Source: Kalmanozyma brasiliensis GHG001 (taxonomy: Eukaryota > Basidiomycota > Ustilaginomycetes > Ustilaginales). From it: DNA of 64,000 nt. The stretch lies in contig NW_015961970.1 of the NCBI RefSeq assembly GCF_000497045.1, positions 1,116,802 through 1,180,801 on the forward strand, in the 5' to 3' direction. This document shows positions 40,123-48,132 of the stretch, piece after piece. Position 1 is the first letter of the stretch, and each line of letters begins with the position of its first letter. The position numbers and the translations under genes are program-made. The notes beneath the pieces were generated by a model that saw only the letters and a list, made by a program, of their open reading frames with translations, did not search any database and had not been told where the DNA came from.

Positions 40123-42306
40123 ATGTCCGATCGCGATGAAGCGGCCTCCGTCTCGGCGTCTCAAAGGTCGTCGCACGCGACTTCAGCAAAGGACGACACG
40201 ACCACCGCCTCGACCCCAGACCAACTCGATTCGCTCTACGTCGAGCTCCCGTCCGATGCGACCGAACTCAAGGCCTTGGTGGGCACCATGAGGCTCGAGG
40301 TGACCAAGAAGGACCACACCATCAACAAACTCAAAGAGGATTTGGACGAAGTCAAAGCATCTCACTCTGTCATCCTACAAAGGTCAGCAGAATGGCAGGA
40401 TGAGCTGGAGACGCTGCGATTGCGCGTGCCCCAGCTCGAGGAGGAGCTGCGAGCGGAGAAGCAAGCAAAGGAGGACGAGTCGGCTCGGGTCAAGGACCTT
40501 CGCCTTCGAGCCGAAGAGAGCCGTCGTGCTATCATGCGACTTCAAGGAGAGCAGACCGATGCCCGCGCCAAAGCAAAGGCGGACAATCGTCGCAGCTGGG
40601 TTCCAACCGCCACTCCGCCACCCGTCCGCGACGAGCAAGAAGAAGCCGAGCTCAAGAAGTCGAAGCGTGCCAGCTTGGCGTTTGGACCCAACGCACTCAA
40701 CCTCGCTCTCGCCAATCGACCTGGCAGCAGTCAGGGGCTCGGCCACCGTCGCACCGCCAGCGGCAGTCGCAGCGTCTCGGGCGCGTCCAGAGGTGAAGGC
40801 GAAGACTCGGAAGAGCCGCTGAGCCCCTCGTTTGCTCCTGGTCTTCGCGGCTTGCGGCTGTCGGGCACTGCAGGGGCCAATGGCACGTTCAGCTCGTTGA
40901 TGGTTCCTGTGACACCAGGCGCCGACGACAATGGCAGCTCAGCGCCCAACTCGCGTCGCAGCTCGTTCCTCAGCGAAGGGGCCAGGTCACCCAGAGTCGC
41001 CTCGGGAGACCTTCCTCCAACAGACACGAGCGAGGTCTTGTCTTCGTCAGCCGCTCGCCTCTCCGTTCCGGCAGCAGGAGCGGGCTCGCAGCGCTCGATG
41101 ATGCTCAGTTCGCCAGCGTTGTCTCAGGGTGCTGCCAGTTCCGTGGGTGTCGGATCGCCCATCCTGGAGGACAACGAGGAGGAAGAAGCAACCGCGGGCC
41201 TCGGAACTGCCCCCTCCAAGGCGCTGCCCAACCTGCCTTCGCGTGAGTCGTCGGTCAACTTCCAAGCACACGACCGCGAGCTCCGCGCCAAGGAGGTGGA
41301 GATCGAGCGGCTGACGCGGGAAATGAGCGAGCTGCGCATGTCCATGGCCGAAGCGATCGAGGCTCGTACGGCGAGCGAAGCGTGTCTCAAGGCGCTGCGG
41401 GACTTTATTGCTCACCACGACGAGGAGGCGGATGCGAGCGGGCAGATGGGGGACGATGCGGATCGTGTTGTGCAACGCGCTAGTTTCGGGGCTGGTCTAC
41501 TGAAGGGCGTCAAGCTGCCGCCGTTGCCCACCGACAACATCGACGACGATGAGGAGGCGGCCCATGTGAGTCCGCAAAGAACGGCGAGTGGGAGTGCGGG
41601 TGGATGGGGGTTGAAGATGCCCACACTGATGCGCAAGGCTACTTCGTCCAATGGACCGACTCCTACCGACGAGGCGGAGGCAGCCGATGGTACGCCTTCT
41701 GGTTTCGCAACATGGTCTCCACGCGCCTCGGGCTCTGGTCATACCACCGCCAAATCCATCAGCTCGAGCTTTGCTGGATTCGGCAACCTTCTCAGTCGCA
41801 CCACACCCACCGAAACACCTCCCACTTCTACTCCGGCCGGCGGACCAAGCACGACCTCGACCCAATCCGAAACCACCAGTCCTCCCGCCGGCGACGAGAC
41901 AGGCAGCGGCTTTCGCAGCTTTGGCTGGTTCAAGCGGTCCTCTGTCGTAACGTCGTCCACTCACGCTCAACCCGAATCCGCGGTGTTGGAAGAAAAGGTC
42001 TCCTTCCCACCCTTCCGATCACTCGACCACGACCAGCTATCCATCTCGCGTCAACCGTCGGAAACCCTCTCCACGCTACCGAGTCTGAGCGGCGGCCCGT
42101 CGAATTCAACTTCCGCCTCGTCAATCCGTGTGGTGGGCGGAGACGCGCTAGCGACAGCAGCGAGGATGGGCGACGAGCAGGAGAGCAAGAAGGTCGCCGA
42201 ACGGGTCGAGAGCGAAGGGATGGAGGTGAGCCATCGCGCCCAGAGAGCCGCCGAGAAGACGGGCAATGTCGAGCACCTCACCGATGTGGTTCCCGCTTTC
42301 GATTAA
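40123..42306 (+). CDS. Coiled-coil protein of unknown function
   Basis: I do not recognise a family for this 727-residue protein. It starts MSDRDEAASV. A long charged coiled coil spans about residues 45-150 (ALVGTMRLEVTKKDHTINKL, then heptads with Glu/Lys/Arg), and a second one lies at about 385-435 (ELRAKEVEIERLTREMSELRM). Between and after them are Ser/Thr/Pro/Gly-rich stretches with small recurring motifs such as FGPNALNLALANRP, GHRRTASGSR and LRGLRLSG. Repeated patches such as GFATWSPRASGSG and SFRSFGWFKRSS near the C-terminus could be short binding motifs. There is no signal peptide or membrane segment. The layout would fit a scaffold or tether, but that is a guess. Confidence 0.78.
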   Translation: MSDRDEAASVSASQRSSHATSAKDDTTTASTPDQLDSLYVELPSDATELKALVGTMRLEVTKKDHTINKLKEDLDEVKASHSVILQRSAEWQDELETLRLRVPQLEEELRAEKQAKEDESARVKDLRLRAEESRRAIMRLQGEQTDARAKAKADNRRSWVPTATPPPVRDEQEEAELKKSKRASLAFGPNALNLALANRPGSSQGLGHRRTASGSRSVSGASRGEGEDSEEPLSPSFAPGLRGLRLSGTAGANGTFSSLMVPVTPGADDNGSSAPNSRRSSFLSEGARSPRVASGDLPPTDTSEVLSSSAARLSVPAAGAGSQRSMMLSSPALSQGAASSVGVGSPILEDNEEEEATAGLGTAPSKALPNLPSRESSVNFQAHDRELRAKEVEIERLTREMSELRMSMAEAIEARTASEACLKALRDFIAHHDEEADASGQMGDDADRVVQRASFGAGLLKGVKLPPLPTDNIDDDEEAAHVSPQRTASGSAGGWGLKMPTLMRKATSSNGPTPTDEAEAADGTPSGFATWSPRASGSGHTTAKSISSSFAGFGNLLSRTTPTETPPTSTPAGGPSTTSTQSETTSPPAGDETGSGFRSFGWFKRSSVVTSSTHAQPESAVLEEKVSFPPFRSLDHDQLSISRQPSETLSTLPSLSGGPSNSTSASSIRVVGGDALATAARMGDEQESKKVAERVESEGMEVSHRAQRAAEKTGNVEHLTDVVPAFD

Positions 42307-42324
42307 GTAATTTGCATTGCCTCT

Positions 42325-43701
42325 TCAGTGTTCGTCTAGTGCGTCCGCTACGCGTTCGAGTTCGGTGCGAGTCCAATCGACTGCGTGGTTGAGCAGATGC
42401 AACTGGCCTTTTCGGTACTGCATGATGTTGGTCCATACCGAAGGACGGATGGTGTTCGATGTGGATCGGCAGTAGGATGAATCGGTGACCTGCTCGGTGT
42501 GTAGGGCTGGGGATTGGGAGTCGATCTGCTTCTGACTCGCCCGAAAGGCCTTGCGCTTGGCTAGCAGGAGCGATTCGAGCGTCTCGAGCACTTCGCCGTA
42601 GAGTTCAAGTTGTTCCACCGCCGATGTTGGTGGGGCTTCGCCTTGTAGAACGCGCTGTTCGAGCTCGAGCATGAGCGTCGGGCATGGCGAGGGCGTTTTG
42701 CTGGACCCTGTCCCGCTTGCGTCGCTGTGGGATGAGGAGATAGCGGGGACGACCCAGTAGTGCGTCTTCCCTTCACCGGCGAGCTTGAGCGCCAACGTGT
42801 CCTCGCTGATCGTAGGCAGAGTAAATCCATACGAAGAGAGGAATTCCTCGTTCGACTTTCCACCGTAGTTGTTGAACACCTGCGCACCGCCTGGCACGGG
42901 ATGGTTGAGAGTCATGCATACGTTGCCGTTGGCGGAAGACCAGGTGACAGGGTGCGCACGAGCATGATTGAACGTGTCGTACCCGGGAATGAGGATGGGT
43001 GCTTCGGAGGGGAGGTCGATGAGACGAGGAGGGAAGGTGCGCGAGGTGAAGGCTGATTCTGCCCATCGCCAGAGTTCCAGTCCTGGCAGGTGGGTGTATG
43101 CTATCAAAGGGTCGTCCTGCTCATCAATGATTGGGGTGAGGATCGCTGTGAGGTATGTGACGAATGCGTGAGAGGACCCGTGCAAGGCGCCAAGGAGAAG
43201 CGTGCGCGTACGGGTGTAGTCGACGATCGTCTCGCGCAACCGGCGCTCGGTTGATCCGACCAGTGGCGTGTTGGCGAGGAGAGCAAGCTCGGCGGGAGAG
43301 AAGTGGAGAGGCGTCTCGATCACCCGCGGGATGTGCGCTACGTAGGGAAGGTGCGTGAAGACGGAGCTCAGCCACGCGTGCTCGTCGGATGAGGGAAAGT
43401 CGATCGCCAATCGGCTAAGTACGAGGTAGAGCAAGATCCAGTCTGCTGCTGGGAGTGATGACTGATCGATGTCGGTCGTACGGTCGGTGCACACCTCGCA
43501 CAGCTTCTGGATGCGCTCAAAGGCGCTGCTCGAGGTGATGCATAGTGAGGAAGGGACTTGGATGACCGTTGTGTCTGGAGGCAGGGGCTGGCTCGTGTAG
43601 AAGGAGAGGCCTGTAGCTGGGTCTTGCTCGAGGTAGAGGCTGGGATGCAACTGGATGCCGACCGAGCTGAACCACTCGAGTAGCGGATGCTGGCTGTCCA
43701 T
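42325..43701 (-). CDS. SET-domain lysine methyltransferase (Rkm/RuBisCO LSMT-type)
   Basis: The 458-residue protein begins MDSQHPLLEWFSSVGIQLHP, the usual opening of the split-SET group. Catalytic-core motifs are ILIPGYDTFNHARAHPV (NH) and GGAQVFNNYGGKSNEEFLSSYGF (NNYG with the SET C-flanking residues). A C-terminal helical substrate-binding part follows. Family members methylate lysines on ribosomal proteins, elongation factors or cytochrome c; the target cannot be inferred. The frame continues upstream to an ATG at 43869, adding 56 residues, but those include pyrimidine-rich, non-conserved codons such as PFFNRHAS and ETTFFFSILL, so the start at 43701 is preferred. The gene is divergent from TDP1. 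Confidence 0.82.
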   Translation of the reverse strand: MDSQHPLLEWFSSVGIQLHPSLYLEQDPATGLSFYTSQPLPPDTTVIQVPSSLCITSSSAFERIQKLCEVCTDRTTDIDQSSLPAADWILLYLVLSRLAIDFPSSDEHAWLSSVFTHLPYVAHIPRVIETPLHFSPAELALLANTPLVGSTERRLRETIVDYTRTRTLLLGALHGSSHAFVTYLTAILTPIIDEQDDPLIAYTHLPGLELWRWAESAFTSRTFPPRLIDLPSEAPILIPGYDTFNHARAHPVTWSSANGNVCMTLNHPVPGGAQVFNNYGGKSNEEFLSSYGFTLPTISEDTLALKLAGEGKTHYWVVPAISSSHSDASGTGSSKTPSPCPTLMLELEQRVLQGEAPPTSAVEQLELYGEVLETLESLLLAKRKAFRASQKQIDSQSPALHTEQVTDSSYCRSTSNTIRPSVWTNIMQYRKGQLHLLNHAVDWTRTELERVADALDEH

Positions 43702-43948
43702 CTCGGACGATGTCACCGGAGATGATGGGGAGGCGAGGAGGATCGAGAAGAAAAAAGTGGTCTCGGTCAATTCTTCGGGGTCCTTCAGAGTGGAGGCGTG
43801 ACGGTTAAAAAAAGGGCGGCTGAGCAACCTGTCTAAAGTCACATCAGACTGGACCCTGAAAGCGCTCATCCTTGCGCAGCAACGATCTTCTTTGACTCCA
43901 ACGTATCCTCACTCCTATGCTCTCAACGCCGGCAACTCTTGCGTCAAC

Positions 43949-46218
43949 ATGGCACCACACGAGCCGATAGTCATCTCCGATTCGGACTCGGATACGCTCA
44001 GCGAGTCGGAAAGGCCTATTCTTCAGCCAGCAGCCAAGGCGAAGGCAACGAACTTCCAGTCGCAACACAAGAATGACGAGACCAACGGCGTCGGAGCTGC
44101 ATCGCTCCTTGCCAGCGGGGCGTCGTCGCAGACGGAGGCAGAGGTGGGGTCGATCAGTAGCTCATCTGCTGGACCACCATCTGGTCTGCTAGGCCTTCTG
44201 CCGGATCGAAGGCAGCTTGAACGCGAAAGGATGGAGCGTGCTCGAAAGCGAAGGAGGGATCAAAACCTGCCTAGCAGCTCAAGCGAGGATGACGAGCCGA
44301 AGCGGGCGAAGATGAGCGCCGCCTTCCAGGAAGAGACAGCAAGTCGACCATCGTCGTCTCTGGTAGTACGTGCCGAGGCTTCGGGCACGCACTTCAAGTC
44401 AGCTCCTTCAAGCTCGAAGCAGGCACTTCCTGCCCAAGCATCCAGCACGTCGTTCTCGAAAGCAACGGACCCTATCGAACGATCAAGCAGATTCTGGTCA
44501 GGGACAGTGAAGTACGGCTACAATAAGCATGCAGGCAAATCTCTCGCTGGTGTATCGATCTCGCAAATGCTGCTTCCCGCGACCGCGTCGAGCAGGAACG
44601 GCCTTCAACTCGCCGTCCTCGCCACGTACGATCTGCGCATTGATTGGCTTTACTCGCTCTTTCCGCGAGGATTGCCGGTCACGCTCGTCGTGCCCCCACC
44701 CAAAGAGGACTACCGGACTGATCCAGCAGTGGCTCGGCCTGGCCTACATCCGAGTGAGATTTTCGATGGCTTCTCTCGCTGTCCCGGCTGGCAGATCTGC
44801 GTCCCAAACAAGCCGAAGGGCGGGTGGTTGACGCAACATATGAAGTATTTGTTCCTAGTGCATCAGGACTTCCTTCGCGTCGCGATTCTGTCAGGCAACC
44901 TGAACGAGATCGATTGGGACCGGATCGAGAACACGGCGTATATTCAAGACTTTCACCTCCTCGCAGACGCGCCAAAGATCGCAGGTCCAGGCAGCGCGAG
45001 AAACGATTTCAAAGCGCAGCTTGTTCGCGTGCTGCGCTCCCTCAGCATGCCCACTTCGCATGCGATCTACGCTGCGTTGGACCGATTCGACTTTTCACAA
45101 GCAACGCGAGCGCGCATCGTTGCGAGCTGGCCGGAGAGATCGAGTTTAGCAGAATGGGATCGAATCGAGACGCAGGGTCTCGGTCGACTTGGCAAGGTGG
45201 TTCGAGATTTTGGAATGAAGCCATCACGGCAGGGATCGATCGAGCTGGAGTGTCAAGGCTCAAGTCTCGCCAATCACGATATCAAATGGATCGAGCACTT
45301 CCACCTGCTCGCGTCCGGTGTCAATCCTCGAGGCCTATTACCTCTGAAGGGCAAAACCAACGAAACGCACTCGGAGTACTTCCGTGCCTCTGGTCGAAAG
45401 GTCGGCACCCTGCCGCCGATCAAGATCTGCTTTCCAAGCCACAGATACGTCGAGGAGCGCACCGTGGAAGGTCCCTTGGGGGCACTGAGCTTCTTCGGTA
45501 AGGCAGAAACATTCGCGAGCTCATCGTAAGTCGTCACACGCACACCCAGCCTGCACGAAAAAGTGGATACAGCTGACATGATGTTTGAGATGTGCAGGAT
45601 CAAGACTCTATACCACAGCCCGCAGAGCCGGCGCGGCGACATCATGATCCACGCCAAGTCGATTCTCGCACTCACCGCCGATGGCATCGCCGTCGTCAAC
45701 AAGGCCTTTGTGGACGCATCCGACCCGTATATCTCTGGCAAGACGTCAGGCCCAACGTTGAATCCGCAAGAATGGTCGCCGAAACAAGACGAGCAACCCA
45801 TCGGGTGGACCTACCTCGGCAGCTCCAACTTCACTCGCGCTGCGCACGGCAACATTAGCGGCACCGCCGCAAAGCCCACTATGAGTAGTCTCAATTGGGA
45901 GCTGTAAGTTTGCCTACCCACCCTGCGACAATGCTAGAAGAGAAAAGCTGACTCGATCGGTGTTGTTGATTCGGGTGCGAAGTGGCGTCGTGCTGCCGAT
46001 CTACGCTTCTGAGGTTGAAGCATTCGGCGTTCAGGCGGAAAGTTTGAGACCCGTCGTGTATCATCGCCCGCTGCAAGGGTATGCCCGGGAGGACACGCCT
46101 TGGGTGAGTACGATGGCTGGCGACAAGGTAGCGTCGTGGGTGAACGATCGCTGACCATTCTACTGTATCTGACATTGATGTGGAACAGGACAACGCTTCT
46201 GCACGAGCTCTGCTTTGA
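43949..46218 (+). CDS. TDP1: Tyrosyl-DNA phosphodiesterase 1, four exons
   Basis: This phospholipase-D-fold enzyme removes topoisomerase-I peptides and other adducts from DNA 3' ends. I infer exons 43949-45525, 45598-45903, 45983-46103 and 46189-46218, all with GT...AG introns of 72-85 nt and consistent phases, giving 677 residues. The first catalytic motif is QHMKYLFLVH (H297, K299) with SGNLNEIDW; the second is IMIHAKSIL (H544, K546) with GSSNFTRAA. SIKTLYHSP and NWELGVVLPI span the exon 1/2 and 2/3 junctions and restore conserved TDP1 sequence. The N-terminal 180 residues are acidic and Ser-rich with a KRRRDQN-like basic patch. The last 30-nt exon is the least certain part; without splicing the protein ends about 16 codons after PW at 46153. 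Confidence 0.9.
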
Positions 46219-46364
46219 GCGACGACGCTTGCTGACGACCCTCGAGCAATTCAGATCCTCTCACAAGCCAACCCGAGAAGCGATGTGATGAGAATGCTTA
46301 AGATGAATGCGAATGCAAAGAGTGTACAAGGGCTGAACAGTACAAAGGATGGTCCAGGAAATCA

Positions 46365-47402
46365 TCACACGGCCATCTTTCCAACCCCATTCGCCACATC
46401 CTCTTCATCCTCGGAAATCCCCGCCCTTTCGTCCTCATCCTGTCTCCCCTGCTCCCAATCCTTGTTCATGTACTGCTCCAAATCAAACTCGCCAGCATCA
46501 TCGTCGTCCTCGTCGATAAACATGTCCGGATTCAAGCTGAACATCTCCCTTCCGCTCAGGCCGGCCATCTTGTTGGCTGCGGCCTGCGCCTCCTTTTTCT
46601 TCTTGAGCATCTCGTGTTCGGCCTGTTTCTTGTCCATTCTCTCCTTTTTCCATTTGGCAAAGCTGTCGGCGGTGACGGGGGTGAGGTTGGAGCCGAGTTT
46701 GTGGCGTTCGGTTTCGAGGAAGTCCTCCAAACTGATCTCGTTTGCCCGTTCGAGAGCCTCTAGCTCCTTCTTTTGGGATTTGAGTACGAATCCTGGCGGC
46801 AAGCGATGACGATACATGCACTTCTCGCCACCATTCGGACATTCCCAGAACCAACCGTACTTGCCATCCTCCACCGCCTGCAGGAAGAACTTGCACACCT
46901 TGTCCGTGGTGGATTTCGGATTGCCATGCTTGGACAGGATGACGTCGTTCAACTTGGCATCGTCCCACTTGTCCATGGTGTCCAGCTTTTTCTCTTCGTC
47001 TTCATCGCGCATGTCGGTGTACAGATCCTTCTTCTCCGTCTTCCTCCCTGCATCATTTGAATGACCGTATTTGCATCTGGTACCCTTATCGCATCGACCC
47101 GCTTTCCAAAAGGCACACGTCACCGTTTTGGGATCCACCCCAAAAGGCACTTTGGGTTGGATGATGTTGAACAACGGATCGGCCGCAATCTCCTTCGCCG
47201 CTTGCGCTGCCGCTTTTTTGTCCTGCTCCTTCTGCTTCTCGCGGGCTAGTTGCTCTTTGGATTTGCCGGCTGTCTTCTGTTGTTGTTGGATGAGTGCGAC
47301 CGTCTTTTGCCCCTTGCCTCCCTTTTTGTTCTTCATACCAAACGTCTTATCGATCGTGACTTTGGAGCCGCCCCCTTGCTTGTCTTTGCCTTTGGGTGGC
47401 AT
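46365..47402 (-). CDS. CCCH zinc-finger protein, Tma46/ZC3H15 (DFRP1)-like
   Basis: The 345-residue protein begins MPPKGKDKQGGGSKVTIDKTFGMKNKKGGK, typical of the family. Two CCCH fingers follow: CAFWKAGRCDKGTRCKYGH (C-x7-C-x5-C-x3-H, residues about 95-113) and a wider one from VCKFFLQ to ECPNGGEKCMYRH (about 170-200). The DFRP region comprises PGFVLKSQKKELEAL, ISLEDFLETERHKL and TFxxW-like LTPVTADSFAKWKKERMDKK. The tail is acidic. Yeast Tma46 and human ZC3H15 bind and stabilise the ribosome-associated GTPase Rbg1/DRG1, so a translation-linked role is expected. Start and length agree with relatives. Confidence 0.93.
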   Translation of the reverse strand: MPPKGKDKQGGGSKVTIDKTFGMKNKKGGKGQKTVALIQQQQKTAGKSKEQLAREKQKEQDKKAAAQAAKEIAADPLFNIIQPKVPFGVDPKTVTCAFWKAGRCDKGTRCKYGHSNDAGRKTEKKDLYTDMRDEDEEKKLDTMDKWDDAKLNDVILSKHGNPKSTTDKVCKFFLQAVEDGKYGWFWECPNGGEKCMYRHRLPPGFVLKSQKKELEALERANEISLEDFLETERHKLGSNLTPVTADSFAKWKKERMDKKQAEHEMLKKKKEAQAAANKMAGLSGREMFSLNPDMFIDEDDDDAGEFDLEQYMNKDWEQGRQDEDERAGISEDEEDVANGVGKMAV

Positions 47403-48132
47403 GTTGGGCTATGTGATGGGGTGGGTGCGAGGGAGATTGGTGAGGGGTTTGTGGCGGAGACGCGCGAGCTGAACGTCGAGTGCCAAGTGCAATGGAGACG
47501 TCGTGCTTCCGAGTGCGAGGTGGGTGTCACTCCGCGACTGTACTGCGGTTTCGATCGCTTGCTCGAGCTAAGAGTTGAGCGATCTGCCAATGCTGCTCAA
47601 AGGTATGCTGTGTAGAGAGTGCTGCTGAGCCTGATGTCGTATGGAGCTGCTCGAGGATGCGCTGTTTGTCGAGGTGTGCTGGGGATGATGCTGAACGGTG
47701 ATGGTGAGCAGGTGAAACGGAAGATGGAGCAAGAAAAAGTCGTGTGCCAAAGTCTTCTCGCTCAATTCCAACTGCTTCGCTCAGCTTCAAACGCACTACA
47801 AATTTGGCCGGCCTGGGGTAATGACGGTTTGAAAATTTTCTATTCAGAGGTACACCAGATCGGGCTCGACGCCCGATCAGAGACACCGTCATCCTGCATC
47901 TTCGCTCGACGACTCGACGTGCTTGTGAAACCACGTCTTGCACTTCAGATGGCACCACAGCAACCCCAAAGAAGATGATATCAGATGCATGACATTGCGC
48001 GATCGAACCAGCATCCAAAGGCCAAAGAGCGAATGAAGTCGAGATGCGAGAGAAACCCCGTGAAAAATGTGCGTGAATGATGAGAAAGAAGAGAAGCTGC
48101 TGCGAAATGTATTGTCCTTTTGGGCAGATTGT
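47403..48132. other. Intergenic region between the CCCH-protein and apyrase genes
   Basis: A 730-bp gap between two minus-strand genes. Only overlapping small frames with no conserved features are present. The part next to 47403 likely holds the promoter of the CCCH-protein gene. Confidence 0.4.
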
